Shown: positions 50,190 to 61,107, counted from the first letter of the stretch. The stretch is DNA of 64,000 nt from Epibacterium ulvae (GCF_018678075.1 NZ_JAHHIR010000022.1:124001-188000), one strand, 5' to 3'. The notes: generated by a model not told the origin, from the letters alone. Numbers and translations: made by a program.

Positions 50190-50813
50190 CTAACTGCGCG
50201 GCGGGCGGCTTTTGTAGACGGGTAGGTGCCAGCCAAAGGCGATGGAACCGGCCCGCAGCACCCATGTTACGCCCGCGCAGATCAGCAATCCGCGGGTCAG
50301 ATCGCTGCCCATGTTCAATGCAACCAATGTCGACATCGCACCGGCCATGGCGCAGGACATGTACAACTCACCCTGTCGCAGGACCAAGGGCACCTCGTTA
50401 CAGACAACATCGCGCATCAACCCGCCAAGCGATCCCGTGGCCATCCCCATCAAGACCACAATGACCGCGTGTTGGCCGGTTTCAACGGCGGCGGCAACCC
50501 CGGCGGGAACCGCAACGGCCAGCGCAAAACTGTCGAGCCATACCAGCCATTTCATCCGACTTTCCACAAGATGCGCGGTAAAGAAAATCACAACGGCCGC
50601 GCCGACGGCCCAAAGTATAAAGCCGGGATTTTCGATCCAGAACACCGGGTGGCGGTCCAACAGCAGGTCGCGAACCGTGCCACCGCCGACGGCGGTCAGA
50701 CAGGCGACAAAGGCAAAACCCACAATGTCCAACTGCGCCCGACTGGCCACCAGCGCACCGGTGAGGGCAAAAACCACAACCGATGCAGGGTCCAGAATGG
50801 TGAGCGGGGTCAT
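50190..50813 (-). CDS. TRIC/UPF0126-family membrane protein
   Basis: 207-residue membrane protein with seven predicted helices in two repeats. The repeated motif is GGGTVRDLLL in the first half and GGLMRDVVC in the second, as in prokaryotic trimeric intracellular cation channels (YadS/YicG). These form potassium-permeable trimers. It follows rnhA by 14 bases on the minus strand. No other nearby gene explains its role. Confidence 0.88.
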   Translation of the reverse strand: MTPLTILDPASVVVFALTGALVASRAQLDIVGFAFVACLTAVGGGTVRDLLLDRHPVFWIENPGFILWAVGAAVVIFFTAHLVESRMKWLVWLDSFALAVAVPAGVAAAVETGQHAVIVVLMGMATGSLGGLMRDVVCNEVPLVLRQGELYMSCAMAGAMSTLVALNMGSDLTRGLLICAGVTWVLRAGSIAFGWHLPVYKSRPPRS

Positions 50814-50827
50814 TGCGATCCTTTGAA

Positions 50828-51280
50828 CTATTTCTTGAACGGCGCCATGCCTGCACGGGCCAATTCATCGGCGCGTTCGTTTTCGGGATGGCCGGCGTGG
50901 CCTTTGACCCATTCCCAGGTGACTGTATGGCGCGCTTGGGCAGCGTCAAGGCGTTGCCACAGTTCGACGTTTTTCACCGGCTTCTTGGCAGATGTTTTCC
51001 AGCCGTTCTTCTTCCAGCCAAAAATCCAGCCAGTGACGCCGTTTTTTACATAAGCGCTGTCGGTGACCACGGTGATTGTCGACGGGCGCGCTAGACTTTC
51101 CAGCGCGCTGATGGCGGCCATCAGCTCCATCTGGTTGTTGGTGGTGAGCGCTTCGCCGCCTTGCAGCTCGCGTTCCTTGATAACGGTCTCCCCGTCCATG
51201 GCGCGCAACAACGCACCCCATCCACCTGGCCCGGGATTTCCCGAGCATGCTCCGTCGGTATATGCGTATAGATCTGCCAT
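50828..51280 (-). CDS. rnhA: ribonuclease HI
   Basis: 150-residue enzyme that degrades RNA in RNA-DNA hybrids. The catalytic set is present: Asp in [18 protein letters not shown], Glu in [14 protein letters not shown], Asp in [11 protein letters not shown] and the late Asp in NERADELAR, with the His in VKGHAGHPE. The basic handle ([17 protein letters not shown]) is complete. The ATG at 51280 is chosen by family length; the frame is open 56 codons more. It follows the LysE gene by 31 bases on the same strand. Confidence 0.95.
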   Translation of the reverse strand: MADLYAYTDGACSGNPGPGGWGALLRAMDGETVIKERELQGGEALTTNNQMELMAAISALESLARPSTITVVTDSAYVKNGVTGWIFGWKKNGWKTSAKKPVKNVELWQRLDAAQARHTVTWEWVKGHAGHPENERADELARAGMAPFKK

Positions 51281-51311
51281 AAAGGCGGAGTGCCAGTGAG
51301 GGCGATCCAGG

Positions 51312-51926
51312 TCAAGCCCGTTCCAAGGCAAGCCGTCCCGCAAGCAGGGCAAAGATCCCGGCGATGCTGCGGTTGAGCCAGCGCATCGCGCGGTCGTTGG
51401 CCAGAAACAGGTCGCGGGCCTGGGCGGCAAAGATCCCGTAGAGCACAAAAATCACAAATGTTAAGACCATGAAGGTGGCGCCCAGCATGAGCATCTCAAC
51501 CGTGGCGGTGCCTGGGCTGCCGGACAGGAACGGCGGCAGAAGTGCGAGGAAGAAGAGGGAGAGTTTTGGGTTCAACACATTGATCAGCGCGGCGCGCCGT
51601 CCGATTTCCCACCCGCTGCTGGCGTTGCGTTCGGCGCGCGGTGCCAGTGGTCCGCCCTCTTTCACCGCCAGAACCGCGAGGTAGAGAAGATAGGCAACGC
51701 CGAGCCATTTTATCACGGAAAACAACAGCGCCGAACTGTGCAGAACAGCGGCCAGACCAAAAATTGCAACAAAGAGATGGGGGAGGATGCCGATTGTGCA
51801 GCCAAACGCCGCCCAGATCGCGGCACGCGCCCCTTGTCCGAGGCCAATGGCCAGCGTGTAAATCACCCCGGTGCCAGGGGCGAGTACCACGACCAATGCG
51901 GTCAAAAGAAACTGTGTTGAAACCAT
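51312..51926 (-). CDS. LysE/RhtB-family amino acid exporter
   Basis: 204-residue membrane protein with about six helices. The family mark [20 protein letters not shown], followed by [17 protein letters not shown], matches the LysE/RhtB start, with [19 protein letters not shown] in the middle. Such proteins export lysine, homoserine, threonine or related compounds. The ATG at 51926 is chosen over an in-frame site 13 codons upstream because the first helix starts there. It is upstream of rnhA on the same strand. Confidence 0.9.
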   Translation of the reverse strand: MVSTQFLLTALVVVLAPGTGVIYTLAIGLGQGARAAIWAAFGCTIGILPHLFVAIFGLAAVLHSSALLFSVIKWLGVAYLLYLAVLAVKEGGPLAPRAERNASSGWEIGRRAALINVLNPKLSLFFLALLPPFLSGSPGTATVEMLMLGATFMVLTFVIFVLYGIFAAQARDLFLANDRAMRWLNRSIAGIFALLAGRLALERA

Positions 51927-52047
51927 GATCCAAACCCTTAAGCCCGCGCGTGATATCCACCCCATAACATGGGCGCTGCAGGTCTGTTTGTCATCAGGCT
52001 AAGGCTAGGTCAGGGCGGGCGAGATCTGGCCAGGCTAGGGCAGGGGC

Positions 52048-52998
52048 TTAGGCGGTTTGGCGCAGCACTCGGGGGACTTTGAATTCGACCCGCTCAATGG
52101 CGGTTTCAACCTGTTCCACGGTCACGTCATATCGGGCGCGGAAGGCGTCGATAACCTCGTTCACCAATAATTCCGGAGCTGATGCGCCCGCGGTGATAGC
52201 GACAGAACGGATCCCGTCCAATGCGCGCCAGTCGATATTGTCGGCCCGTTGCACCAATTGCGCGTAGTTGCAGCCGTTCTTGGCGCCTACTTCGACCAAC
52301 CGGCGTGAGTTTGATGAGTTTGGCGCGCCAACGACCAGCAGCGCGTCTGCCTTGGGCGCGACCGCCTTGACGGCTTCCTGGCGGTTGGTGGTGGCGTAGC
52401 AAATGTCTTCTTTGTGGGGGCCGATGATCGCCGGGAAGCGGCGTTGTAAGGCCGCTACGATGTCTTTGGTGTCATCGACCGAAAGGGTGGTCTGGGTCAC
52501 AAAGGCGAGGCTGTCCGGGTTGCGCACATCAACGGTTGCAACGTCATCCACGGTTTCCACCAACAAGACCTCACCATCGGGCAATTGTCCCATTGTGCCC
52601 ACCGTTTCAGGATGGCCTTTGTGGCCGATCATAATGATTTGCAGACCGTTTTCCGCGTGGCGCTCGGCCTCGATGTGCACTTTTGACACCAAGGGGCAGG
52701 TCGCATCCACATAGACCATCTTGCGTGTTTCAGCTGCTGCGGGGACGGATTTGGGCACGCCGTGGGCGGAAAAGATCACCGGGCGGTCATTGGGGCATTC
52801 GTCCAGCTCTTCGACAAAAACCGCGCCTTTGTCGCGCAAGCCATCGACCACAAATTTGTTGTGCACGATCTCATGGCGCACATAGACCGGAGCGCCCCAT
52901 TTCTCGAGCGCCATTTCAACGATCTTGATCGCGCGGTCCACACCGGCGCAAAAACCGCGTGGTGCTGCAAGATAAAGGGTCAGGGCTGGCTTGGTCAT
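52048..52998 (-). CDS. ispH: 4-hydroxy-3-methylbut-2-enyl diphosphate reductase IspH
   Basis: 316-residue iron-sulfur enzyme, the last step of the MEP pathway to IPP and DMAPP. The three cluster cysteines are in [29 protein letters not shown] and KNGCNYAQL; the substrate-binding motif SAHGVP and the catalytic Glu in [22 protein letters not shown] are in place. AAGGAG lies 6 bases before the ATG at 52998. It stands on the minus strand after the NYN gene, from which a terminator separates it. Confidence 0.96.
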   Translation of the reverse strand: MTKPALTLYLAAPRGFCAGVDRAIKIVEMALEKWGAPVYVRHEIVHNKFVVDGLRDKGAVFVEELDECPNDRPVIFSAHGVPKSVPAAAETRKMVYVDATCPLVSKVHIEAERHAENGLQIIMIGHKGHPETVGTMGQLPDGEVLLVETVDDVATVDVRNPDSLAFVTQTTLSVDDTKDIVAALQRRFPAIIGPHKEDICYATTNRQEAVKAVAPKADALLVVGAPNSSNSRRLVEVGAKNGCNYAQLVQRADNIDWRALDGIRSVAITAGASAPELLVNEVIDAFRARYDVTVEQVETAIERVEFKVPRVLRQTA

Positions 52999-53060
52999 GG
53001 ACGTCTCCTTACTGGGCCAGAGGTAAGGGTTTCCCCATGCGGCGTCCAGTCCAGGCGGAT

Positions 53061-53090
53061 GACAAAAGAAAAGGGGGCACATGCCCCCTG
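53061..53090 (-). terminator. intrinsic terminator of the NYN-domain gene
   Basis: On the minus strand GGGGGC, loop ATGT and GCCCCC form a 6-base stem of G-C pairs, followed by CCTTTTCTTTTGTC-type T-rich sequence. It lies about 30 bases after the NYN gene stop and before ispH, so the two genes are separate transcription units. Confidence 0.7.
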
Positions 53091-53120
53091 CTTCCATTAG
53101 CTTTCGAAGTCTTCGACGAC

Positions 53121-53696
53121 TTACTGACCGGTTGCGACCGACAGCGGCGCTTCTTCGCCCGGCATTTCACGTGGTGGGCGGCCAATGACGTCCTTCAGCT
53201 CCTCAAGCTCGATGAAATTATCGGCCTGACGACGCAATTCGTCGGAAATCATCGGAGGCTGGCTGCGAATGGTTGATACAACCGAGACGCGGACCCCTTG
53301 ACGTTGGAGGCTGGCAATAAGCGGGCGAAAATCCCCATCGCCCGAAAACAGCACAATATGATCAACGCGCGGAGCCAATTCCATTGCGTCAACCGTTAGC
53401 TCGATGTCCATATTGCCTTTGACTTTCCGACGCCCCATGCTGTCGGTGTATTCTTTGGCAGGTTTGGTCACCATGGTGAAACCGTTGTAATGCAACCAGT
53501 CTACAAGAGGACGAATAGGCGAATATTCATCGTTCTCCAGCAGGGCAGTATAATAAAACGCCCGCAAGAGTTTTCCGCGGCGCATAAATTCTTGCCGAAG
53601 AAGCTTGTAGTCGATATCGAAACCCAGCGCTTTTGCGGCGGCGTACAAATTCGAACCGTCTATGAACAGCGCAAGCCGTTCGTCCTTGTAAAACAT
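53121..53696 (-). CDS. NYN-domain (LabA/DUF88-like) putative ribonuclease
   Basis: 191 residues with a PIN-like NYN nuclease fold. The acidic set is complete: Asp in [20 protein letters not shown], Asp and Glu in [17 protein letters not shown], and Asp in [20 protein letters not shown]. It is therefore probably an active RNase; LabA homologues affect circadian expression in cyanobacteria, but roles in alphaproteobacteria are unknown. It is divergent from folK across 138 AT-rich bases. Confidence 0.87.
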   Translation of the reverse strand: MFYKDERLALFIDGSNLYAAAKALGFDIDYKLLRQEFMRRGKLLRAFYYTALLENDEYSPIRPLVDWLHYNGFTMVTKPAKEYTDSMGRRKVKGNMDIELTVDAMELAPRVDHIVLFSGDGDFRPLIASLQRQGVRVSVVSTIRSQPPMISDELRRQADNFIELEELKDVIGRPPREMPGEEAPLSVATGQ

Positions 53697-53834
53697 TAAC
53701 TTGTCCTTCCGGTATAGCCCGCACGCCGTTTGTTATATGAGTGAGTGGAAATCGACTTTGCGGGACGGGTACGTATAAATTAGATTTTTTACGCGCTGCC
53801 GCAAGTGTATCATCTTTGTGAAGTAGGGTCAAAA

Positions 53835-54404
53835 ATGACAAAAGTAGCACCCAAAGCACTCATCGCGCTTGGTGGTAATCTACCCTTTGGAGAATTGGCT
53901 CCGGAAGAGACACTTTTCCGTGCAATTGATGCCTTGGATCGCGCGGGTTTAAAACCACTATCGACGTCGCGATTCTTCACAACTCCGTGTTTTCCAAAAG
54001 GGGCGGGCCCGGATTACGTAAATGCAGCGCTGGTCACGGAAACCGAGCTTTCACCGCAAGATGTTTTGGCGATCCTGCATGAGGTCGAAGCCGCGTTTTC
54101 TCGTACCCGAGATCAGCGGTGGGGCATGCGTACCTTGGATTTGGATCTATTGGCGTTGGATGATCAGATCCTGCCAGACATGACCGTATATACGCGTTGG
54201 CTAAATTTACCGCAAAAAGAGCAAGTCGCCACCGCGCCTGAACAATTGATCCTACCGCATCCGCGCATTCAGGACCGTGGCTTTGTCTTGATTCCTTTAT
54301 GTGATGTCGCGCCCGACTGGATGCATCCGGCGCTGAACTTAACGGTTCGACAGATGGCAGATCGCCTCTCTCCTGAAGAAATCCGCGAGATTGTCCCGAT
54401 TTAA
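53835..54404 (+). CDS. folK: 2-amino-4-hydroxy-6-hydroxymethyldihydropteridine pyrophosphokinase
   Basis: 189-residue HPPK that transfers pyrophosphate to the pterin alcohol in folate synthesis. Marks are [12 protein letters not shown] at the N terminus, [20 protein letters not shown] (the magnesium Asp pair) and [20 protein letters not shown]. It precedes rpoZ by 90 bases and rsh after that. The 130 bases upstream, shared with the divergent NYN gene, are AT-rich and presumably hold both promoters. Confidence 0.93.
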   Translation: MTKVAPKALIALGGNLPFGELAPEETLFRAIDALDRAGLKPLSTSRFFTTPCFPKGAGPDYVNAALVTETELSPQDVLAILHEVEAAFSRTRDQRWGMRTLDLDLLALDDQILPDMTVYTRWLNLPQKEQVATAPEQLILPHPRIQDRGFVLIPLCDVAPDWMHPALNLTVRQMADRLSPEEIREIVPI

Positions 54405-54493
54405 CAGGCGATCGCACGCTTCGGCGCTTGTCAAGGGACTTCATAGGGATTACATGGTTCAACTCTGGATCCATTTGCATTGGAGAGTCGCCT

Positions 54494-54847
54494 ATGGCCC
54501 GCGTGACGGTTGAAGACTGCGTCGATAAAGTTCCCAACCGCTTTGAGCTGGTGATGCTTGCTGCCCATCGGGCGCGCGAGATTTCCGCCGGTGCCGCACT
54601 GACTGTGGACCGTGATAACGACAAGAACCCGGTCGTTTCGCTGCGGGAAATTGCAGAAGAAACGCAAAGCACCGATTCTCTGCGTGAACGGATGATCGAA
54701 AGCAACCAGACTCAGATCGAAGTCGATGAGCCGGAAGAAGATTCCATGGCGCTGCTGATGGGGTCGGACACCGACAAGCCCGAAGCGGATGACATGTCCG
54801 AAGAAAAACTGCTGCGCGCATTGATGGAGGCCCAGGGTCAGGGCTGA
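54494..54847 (+). CDS. rpoZ: RNA polymerase omega subunit
   Basis: 117-residue subunit that helps fold beta' and contributes to the ppGpp site. The core [20 protein letters not shown] and [20 protein letters not shown] is diagnostic. The acidic C-terminal half (from [13 protein letters not shown]) is longer than the 91 residues of E. coli omega, as in other alphaproteobacteria. GGAG lies 8 bases before the ATG. It precedes rsh by 37 bases, the usual coupling of omega and stringent-response genes. Confidence 0.95.
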   Translation: MARVTVEDCVDKVPNRFELVMLAAHRAREISAGAALTVDRDNDKNPVVSLREIAEETQSTDSLRERMIESNQTQIEVDEPEEDSMALLMGSDTDKPEADDMSEEKLLRALMEAQGQG

Positions 54848-54884
54848 TCCGGGCGCCACGCCAAACGAAGATTGCGGACCACCT

Positions 54885-57017
54885 ATGATTTCTGCCGAAC
54901 GTCTGATCGAGCTGGTCCGCACCTACAACCCCAAGACAAACGCCGACAAGATCGCTGCGGCGTTTGAATTTGGCAAGCAGATGCATGACGGGCAATTCCG
55001 TCACTCTGGCGAGCCCTATTTTACCCACCCCGTTGCCGTTGCCGCCATCCTGACCGAACAGCGTCTGGATGATGCCACGATCATTACGGCCATCCTTCAC
55101 GACACAATCGAAGATACCAAAGCCTCTTATGAGGAAGTGTCCGATTTGTTCGGCGAAGAGGTGGCCAAGCTGGTGGATGGCGTCACCAAGCTGACGAACC
55201 TTCAGCTGTCCAGCCGCGAGACCAAACAGGCCGAAAACTTCCGCAAGCTGTTCATGGCGATGTCCAAGGATCTGCGGGTAATCCTGGTGAAACTGGCCGA
55301 CCGTTTGCACAATATGCGCACGATCAAGGCGATGCGCCCTGAGAAACAGGCACAGAAAGCCCGCGAAACCATGGACATCTATGCGCCGTTAGCCGGCCGT
55401 ATGGGCATGCAGTGGATGCGCGAAGAGCTCGAGGATCTGGCGTTCCGGGTTCTGAACCCCGAAGGGCGCCAGTCGATCATCCGCCGCTTTATCACCCTGC
55501 AGCGGGAAACTGGCGATGTGATCCACCGGATCACTGGCGATATGCGCACCGAGCTGGACAAGGCCGAAATCGAGGCCGAAGTCTTTGGTCGCGCCAAGAA
55601 ACCCTATTCCATCTGGCGCAAGATGCAGGCCAAGGACCAAGGGTTCTCGCGCCTCTCTGACATCTATGGCTTCCGGGTCATCACGAAATCCGAAGAAGAC
55701 GCCTATCGCGCACTTGGGGCCATCCATCAACGGTGGCGTGCGGTGCCGGGACGGTTCAAGGACTACATCAGCCAGCCGAAATCGAACGGCTATCGCTCGA
55801 TCCATACCACCGTGTCGGGCCGGGATGGCAAACGCGTTGAGGTGCAGATCCGAACCCGCCAGATGCATGATGTGGCCGAGTCTGGTGTGGCCGCGCATTG
55901 GTCCTATCGCGATGGGGTCCGGGCCGAGAACCCGTTTGCGGTCGATCCCGCGAAATGGATTGCATCGCTCACCGAACAGTTTGACGCCGAGGAGGACCAC
56001 GACGAGTTCCTCGAAGCCGTAAAGCTGGAGATGTATTCCGACCAGGTGTTCTGTTTCACCCCCAAAGGTGACGTTATCAAATTGCCCAAAGGGGCGACGC
56101 CGATCGATTTCGCCTATGCGATCCACACGCGGATTGGTCACGCCTGTGTAGGGGCCAAGGTCGACGCGATCAGGGTGCCTTTGTGGACGCGGCTGCGCAA
56201 CGGTCAGTCGGTTGAGGTGATCACCGCCGAAGGCCAGACCCCGCAGGTCAGCTGGTTGGAGATTGCGACAACCGGCAAGGCACGGACCGCTATTCGCCGG
56301 TCGCTGCGCGAAGCTGATCGCGAACGGTTTGTGAAGCTTGGCCATGAATTGGCGCGCTCTGCTTTTGAACACGTGCAAAAGAAAGCCACCGACAAGGCGC
56401 TGGAAACCGCCGCGCGCGCCCTGCGGGTCAGTGGCCCGGATGAGCTGTTGGCGCAGCTTGGATCGGCGGAAATCACCACACATGATGTTGTGCAGGCCGT
56501 CTATCCGGAGCTGTCCACCAACGACGGTGATGAGATCTCGCCGCGCCGTGCCGTCATTGGTCTGGAACCGGGCCAAAGCTTTGAACGTGCGCCGTGCTGT
56601 CAGCCGCTGCCGGGTGAGCGTATTATCGGCATCACCTACCGCGGGCGCGGCGTTGTGGTCCATTCCGCCGATTGTGATACATTGAGTGAGTTTGAGGACC
56701 AGCCCGAACGCTGGGTCGATGTGAACTGGCACAGCGGCACGCACCCGGCGGCTTATGCGACCACTTTGGAACTCACTATTGGTAACGATGCAGGCGTTTT
56801 GGGTCGGATCTGCACATTGATAGGTGAAAAGAAGGCCAATATTTCCGATCTCGAATTCATTGATCGGAAACCTGACTTTTACAAGCTTATGGTCAATGTA
56901 GAATTCCGGGATGTAGAACAGCTGCATTCCGTCATGTTGACTTTGGAAGCTGAAAGCGACGTCGCTGCCGTCGCCCGGTATCGGGCGACACCCGAGAAAC
57001 CGGGTTGGAAGGGATAA
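54885..57017 (+). CDS. rsh: bifunctional (p)ppGpp synthetase/hydrolase Rsh
   Basis: 710-residue RelA/SpoT homologue. The HD hydrolase site is intact (YFTHPVAVAAI with its first His, then AILHDTIEDT). The synthetase has the motif RAKKPYSIWRKMQAKDQGFS and YGFRVITKSEEDAYRALGAI. A TGS domain (VFCFTPKGDVIKLPKGATPI) and a C-terminal ACT domain (ELTIGNDAGVLGRICTLIGE) complete the full-length layout. As the only such gene seen, it is probably the cell's main (p)ppGpp enzyme. The gap from rpoZ is short, so the two are co-transcribed. Confidence 0.95.
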   Translation: MISAERLIELVRTYNPKTNADKIAAAFEFGKQMHDGQFRHSGEPYFTHPVAVAAILTEQRLDDATIITAILHDTIEDTKASYEEVSDLFGEEVAKLVDGVTKLTNLQLSSRETKQAENFRKLFMAMSKDLRVILVKLADRLHNMRTIKAMRPEKQAQKARETMDIYAPLAGRMGMQWMREELEDLAFRVLNPEGRQSIIRRFITLQRETGDVIHRITGDMRTELDKAEIEAEVFGRAKKPYSIWRKMQAKDQGFSRLSDIYGFRVITKSEEDAYRALGAIHQRWRAVPGRFKDYISQPKSNGYRSIHTTVSGRDGKRVEVQIRTRQMHDVAESGVAAHWSYRDGVRAENPFAVDPAKWIASLTEQFDAEEDHDEFLEAVKLEMYSDQVFCFTPKGDVIKLPKGATPIDFAYAIHTRIGHACVGAKVDAIRVPLWTRLRNGQSVEVITAEGQTPQVSWLEIATTGKARTAIRRSLREADRERFVKLGHELARSAFEHVQKKATDKALETAARALRVSGPDELLAQLGSAEITTHDVVQAVYPELSTNDGDEISPRRAVIGLEPGQSFERAPCCQPLPGERIIGITYRGRGVVVHSADCDTLSEFEDQPERWVDVNWHSGTHPAAYATTLELTIGNDAGVLGRICTLIGEKKANISDLEFIDRKPDFYKLMVNVEFRDVEQLHSVMLTLEAESDVAAVARYRATPEKPGWKG

Positions 57018-57049
57018 CGCTCTACGCGGGAACTGGGAAGGAATGCGCG

Positions 57050-57769
57050 TTGGTATTCAAGCGCCGAGATAGGCGGCCGCTGCTTCGGATCATCGCCGAC
57101 TTTCTCTGGCCGCGTGGCGGGTGGGGACGCGCTTTTCTATACGTAAAACACAGGATCCGGCGTCTGCCAGATTCCCCAGAGCGTATTGCGCGCGGGGTTG
57201 GCGTAGGTGTGTTCACAACCTTTACCCCCTTTTACGGCATGCATTTTGTTGTGGCCGCTATGATGGCGCGTCTGTTGAACGGCAATCTCCTTGCTGCCCT
57301 TAGCGGTACGTTTTTTGGCAACCCGTTGACCTATGTGCCAATTGGTGTGATCTCTTTGCAGCTGGGTCATTGGATCCTGGGAGAAGATTTCGTCGAAAAC
57401 GTCGATGATTCCCTGGTGTCAAAATTCTTTGGTGCCGGGAAAGATCTCAAAAACAACCTGATCGCTTTGTTCACTGACAATAACGCCGATTGGACCGGTC
57501 TGATCCGGTTTTTTGATGAGGTGTTTTACCCCTATCTACTGGGTGGGCTATTGCCGGGGATCATCGCGGGCACCGTCTGTTACATGCTCAGCCTGCCGGT
57601 TGTGCGCGCCTATCAGCATCGTCGCCGTGCCAAAATCAAAGCCAAATTTGATGCGATCAAACGCGCCGCGGACATCAGCGAGGCAGAGCTTGCAGCGTTG
57701 GAGGTCAAACATCCCCAGCCGCCGTTTGATGAAGACGATGCGCCCGAGCCTCTACGCAAAGCAAACTGA
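57050..57769 (+). CDS. DUF2062-containing membrane protein
   Basis: 239 residues of the DUF2062 family, found next to rsh or glycosyltransferases in many alphaproteobacteria. It has a basic N terminus (FKRRDRRPLLRIIADFLWPR), then two or three membrane helices (for example RGVGVGVFTTFTPFYGMHFV) and the motif FFGNPLTYVPIGVISLQLGH typical of the family. A charged C-terminal helix ends in EPLRKAN. The start is taken as TTG 57050 with AAGGA 7 bases ahead; an in-frame site lies at 57005. Function unknown. Confidence 0.82.
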   Translation: MVFKRRDRRPLLRIIADFLWPRGGWGRAFLYVKHRIRRLPDSPERIARGVGVGVFTTFTPFYGMHFVVAAMMARLLNGNLLAALSGTFFGNPLTYVPIGVISLQLGHWILGEDFVENVDDSLVSKFFGAGKDLKNNLIALFTDNNADWTGLIRFFDEVFYPYLLGGLLPGIIAGTVCYMLSLPVVRAYQHRRRAKIKAKFDAIKRAADISEAELAALEVKHPQPPFDEDDAPEPLRKAN

Positions 57770-57886
57770 TCTTTCAGTTTAAACTTGGCGCGTCCTGTCA
57801 GATTGTATCGTTTTGCCGGTCGCTACTTGCCCTTATCGGCGTGAACGCTAATCTCCGCGCAAATGCTTCATCAAAGGACTGATGTG

Positions 57887-58642
57887 ATGGCGGAAAACCA
57901 ATTGCGTCTGGGTGTAAATATCGACCACGTGGCCACTGTACGCAACGCGCGCGGGGGGGCAGTGCCGGACCCGGTCCGCGCGGCCCTTTTGGCGCAAGAG
58001 GCGGGCGCGGATGGAATCACTGCGCATCTGCGCGAAGATCGCCGCCACATCATGGACGCCGACATCGAGGCCCTGATGGACCAGCTGAAGGTTCCGCTGA
58101 ACTTTGAGATGGCCGCGACCGACGAAATGCAGGCCATCGCGCTGCGCCATAAACCACATGCCGTCTGCATCGTTCCGGAAAAGCGCGAAGAGCGCACCAC
58201 CGAAGGCGGTCTGGAAGTGGCGCGTGAGGAAAACAAGCTGGCCCATTTCATCGCACCGTTGCGCGATGCGGGCTGCCGGGTGTCGATCTTTATTGCCGCT
58301 GACCAAAAACAGATCGAAGCCGCCCATCGCATCGGTGCTGAGGTGATCGAGCTGCACACAGGCGCCTATTGCGACGCCCATGCCGAAGGGGATTTCGAAA
58401 CCCGCGACCGTGAACTGGTGGCGCTGCGCGAAATGTCGACCTTTGCCCATTCCTTGGGGTTGGAGGTGCATGCGGGCCATGGTCTGACCTATGAAACCGT
58501 AAAACCCGTGGCGGCATTCCCCGAAGTGCGGGAGCTGAACATCGGACACTTCCTGATTGGCGAGGCGATTTTTGCAGGGCTCACACCCGCCATCGAACAG
58601 ATGCGCCGCCTGATGAATGAAGCCCGCGCAGGAGAGCTTTGA
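57887..58642 (+). CDS. pdxJ: pyridoxine 5'-phosphate synthase PdxJ
   Basis: 251-residue TIM-barrel enzyme, the last step of DXP-dependent vitamin B6 synthesis. It begins [19 protein letters not shown]. Phosphate- and substrate-binding segments include [27 protein letters not shown] and [15 protein letters not shown]. The frame opens 8 codons earlier, but AAGGA 8 bases before the ATG at 57887 decides the start. Its stop overlaps the next gene's ATG by 1 base. Confidence 0.95.
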   Translation: MAENQLRLGVNIDHVATVRNARGGAVPDPVRAALLAQEAGADGITAHLREDRRHIMDADIEALMDQLKVPLNFEMAATDEMQAIALRHKPHAVCIVPEKREERTTEGGLEVAREENKLAHFIAPLRDAGCRVSIFIAADQKQIEAAHRIGAEVIELHTGAYCDAHAEGDFETRDRELVALREMSTFAHSLGLEVHAGHGLTYETVKPVAAFPEVRELNIGHFLIGEAIFAGLTPAIEQMRRLMNEARAGEL

Positions 58643-59079
58643 TGGATCTGAAACGGTACGCGCTGAATTTCATTCTGACCGCCCTTGCGCTGATGGTTGT
58701 GAACTACGCTCTTTTGACGTTTGCAGATGTGGACATCGGCAATGCAGGCATGGGTCTGATCCCGATCTTCCTTGCTGCGATGCTGGAAGGGCAAAGATAT
58801 GCGCGTGAACACGGCGATGTGCCCGAAAGCCGCGCGATGTGGCAGTTTTCTAAACAAGCCGCGATGGTGGTTGTCGCCATTAATATGGTGCTTGTTGCCG
58901 CGCTCAGCTTTGTGTTGCCGGATCTGCGATACCTGATGACCCAATCCTGGGGACCGGGTGTTTTGCTGTGCGTTATCCTTGTTGTTGGGGTGATCAGCTT
59001 CCTGCTGACCCGCCAGTTCCTAGGCATGGGCGCGCGCACAACGCTCAAGGCCGAAGCCAAAAAGCGCAAGAAACAGTGA
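58642..59079 (+). CDS. ABZJ_00895-family small membrane protein
   Basis: 145 residues with four hydrophobic segments ([56 protein letters not shown] and [20 protein letters not shown]) and a basic tail ending [10 protein letters not shown]. The length and helix pattern fit the ABZJ_00895 family, whose function is unknown. It overlaps pdxJ by 1 base and precedes acpS by 16, so it belongs to the pdxJ-acpS-lepB-rnc transcript. Confidence 0.72.
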   Translation: MDLKRYALNFILTALALMVVNYALLTFADVDIGNAGMGLIPIFLAAMLEGQRYAREHGDVPESRAMWQFSKQAAMVVVAINMVLVAALSFVLPDLRYLMTQSWGPGVLLCVILVVGVISFLLTRQFLGMGARTTLKAEAKKRKKQ

Positions 59080-59095
59080 TGGCGGGGCGCCCCCC

Positions 59096-59521
59096 ATGAT
59101 CCTTGGCATCGGCACAGATCTCGCCAATATCGAACGGATCCAAGGCACGCTGGATCGCTTTGGGGATCGGTTTAAAAACCGGGTCTTCACCGAAGTTGAA
59201 CAGGGTAAAGCCGAGCGTCGCCATGACGTTGCGGGAACCTACGCAAAACGCTGGGCAGCCAAGGAAGCCTGCTCCAAAGCGCTTGGTACTGGCCTGCGGA
59301 TGGGGATCGCCTGGAAAGACATGGCGGTCTCTAACTTGGACACCGGTCAGCCGGTTATGGCCGTCACCGGCTGGGCTAGGGAACGGCTGGATCAGATGAC
59401 GCCACCGGGCCATTGTGCGATTATTCATGTGACACTGACGGATGATCACCCTTGGGCGCAGGCCTTTGTGGTGATCGAGGCGCGACCATTAAACCCAGAT
59501 CATTTGTCGCACAGCGCTTGA
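59096..59521 (+). CDS. acpS: holo-[acyl-carrier-protein] synthase AcpS
   Basis: 141-residue phosphopantetheinyl transferase that activates acyl carrier protein. It begins [20 protein letters not shown], which holds the first magnesium Asp, and has the catalytic segment [15 protein letters not shown] with the conserved Lys and Glu. Usual length. It lies between a small membrane gene and lepB in the conserved pdxJ-acpS-lepB-rnc-era order. Confidence 0.95.
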   Translation: MILGIGTDLANIERIQGTLDRFGDRFKNRVFTEVEQGKAERRHDVAGTYAKRWAAKEACSKALGTGLRMGIAWKDMAVSNLDTGQPVMAVTGWARERLDQMTPPGHCAIIHVTLTDDHPWAQAFVVIEARPLNPDHLSHSA

Positions 59522-59581
59522 CTCGCGCCACGGGTCTGCGCATGTAGCCACGGACTTTCTATTTAGAACTTGGAGAGCCTT

Positions 59582-60418
59582 ATGGCCGCCAAAGCAAAGA
59601 CCCAAAATCCTATTGTTGAGACGATTAAGACCGTTGTGTACGCTTTGCTGATCGCGGGTGTGTTTCGCACCTTGTTCTTTCAGCCGTTCTGGATTCCTTC
59701 GGGGTCTATGAAGCAAACGCTTCTGATTGGCGATTTCCTTTTCGTGAACAAAATGGCCTATGGCTATTCCTATGCGTCCTGTCCATCGGTGCGCCTGGCG
59801 CGTTTTGGTGTGAATATCGATGCCAAGGATATCTGTGGCTTCATCGACGGTGACAACACCCGGATCATGGGCGGTGAGCCTGAGCGCGGCGATGTTGTGG
59901 TTTTCCGCCATCCTGTGCACGGCGCAGATTTCATCAAACGTCTGGTTGGTCTGCCCGGTGACACGATCCAAGTCAAAGATGGCGTGCTGCATATCAATGG
60001 CGATGCGGTCAAACTGGAAGACGACGGGCTGTTTTCCGAAATCTATGATGCGCAAGGTCCACAACGGTCCGCGCCACGCTGTGAGAACGCACCAGTTGGC
60101 CGCGGTGGCACGTGCACCAAATCCCGCCAGCTGGAAACCTTCCCCGGTGGAACGCCGCATGCGATCTTGAACATTGGCAACCAGCCGATGGACCACACCG
60201 GCATCTATCAAGTCCCCGAAGGGCATTTCTTCTTCATGGGTGACAACCGCGACAACTCCACCGATAGCCGCCTGCCGCAATCTGCGGGTGGTGCTGGATT
60301 TGTGCCCTATGAAAATCTCATCGGTCGTGCTGATCGCATCATGTTCTCTTCTGCGGGACGTTCGATGTTGTTCTTCTGGACCTGGCGCAGCGACCGTTTC
60401 TTGAAGGCGGTCGAGTGA
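59582..60418 (+). CDS. lepB: signal peptidase I
   Basis: 278-residue membrane serine protease that cleaves Sec and Tat signal peptides. One N-terminal membrane helix ([20 protein letters not shown]) precedes the catalytic Ser in [20 protein letters not shown] and the general-base Lys in [20 protein letters not shown]; the later box [11 protein letters not shown] is present. An insert with several cysteines (PSVRLARFG to GFIDGDN) is typical of alphaproteobacterial forms. GGAG lies 6 bases before the ATG. The stop overlaps the rnc GTG start by 4 bases. Confidence 0.96.
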   Translation: MAAKAKTQNPIVETIKTVVYALLIAGVFRTLFFQPFWIPSGSMKQTLLIGDFLFVNKMAYGYSYASCPSVRLARFGVNIDAKDICGFIDGDNTRIMGGEPERGDVVVFRHPVHGADFIKRLVGLPGDTIQVKDGVLHINGDAVKLEDDGLFSEIYDAQGPQRSAPRCENAPVGRGGTCTKSRQLETFPGGTPHAILNIGNQPMDHTGIYQVPEGHFFFMGDNRDNSTDSRLPQSAGGAGFVPYENLIGRADRIMFSSAGRSMLFFWTWRSDRFLKAVE

Positions 60419-61107
60419 GATTATCGAGGGAACTCCGCGCGTTTGAACAGCGCATCGGGTACAAGTTTGAAAACCCGGAACTGCTGATGCGGGCGGTGAC
60501 GCATGCCTCGATGTCTTCGCCCACGCGCGAAGACAATCAACGGCTCGAGTTCCTGGGCGACCGGGTGCTGGGGCTGGTGATGTCCACCGCGCTGCTTGAT
60601 GCGGATAAAGAGGCCACCGAAGGTCAGCTTGCGCCGCGTTTCAATGCATTGGTGCGTAAAGAAGCTTGCGCAGAGGTTGCGCGCGAAATCGATCTTGGCA
60701 GTGTCCTGAAACTGGGCCGCTCTGAGATGATGTCTGGTGGCCGCCGCAAACAGGCGCTGCTGGGCGATGGGATGGAAGCGGTGATTGCCGCCGTCTATAA
60801 AGACACCGGTTTCGAAGCCGCACAGACGTTAATCCTGCGGCTTTGGGGCACACGGATCTTCACGGTCGAAGAAGACGCGCGCGACCCCAAGACGGCGTTG
60901 CAGGAATGGGCCCAGGCGCGCGGTCAAAAACCACCTAGCTATACCGAGGTGTCGCGCACCGGCCCCGACCATGCGCCAGTGTTCTCCATCGCAGTGCATC
61001 TGGACGATGGCCGCACGGCCAAGGCACAGGCAGGGTCCAAACGTCTTGCCGAACAGGCCGCAGCCAAGGTTCTGCTGGCTGAGGTCGAAGGATCTGACGA
61101 CAGCTAA
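60415..61107 (+). CDS. rnc: ribonuclease III
   Basis: 230-residue double-stranded RNA nuclease for rRNA and antisense processing. The signature [13 protein letters not shown] near residues 43-55 holds the catalytic Glu and Asp, with the later acidic residues in [19 protein letters not shown]. The C-terminal dsRNA-binding domain begins [20 protein letters not shown]. It starts with GTG by a 4-base overlap with lepB. Unlike the common rnc-era arrangement, 352 bases separate it from era. Confidence 0.95.
   Translation: MRLSRELRAFEQRIGYKFENPELLMRAVTHASMSSPTREDNQRLEFLGDRVLGLVMSTALLDADKEATEGQLAPRFNALVRKEACAEVAREIDLGSVLKLGRSEMMSGGRRKQALLGDGMEAVIAAVYKDTGFEAAQTLILRLWGTRIFTVEEDARDPKTALQEWAQARGQKPPSYTEVSRTGPDHAPVFSIAVHLDDGRTAKAQAGSKRLAEQAAAKVLLAEVEGSDDS

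Noticed and set aside
55389-56927. Minus-strand open frame of 512 codons
   Set aside because: Antisense to rsh. Composition and lack of motifs mark it as a shadow.
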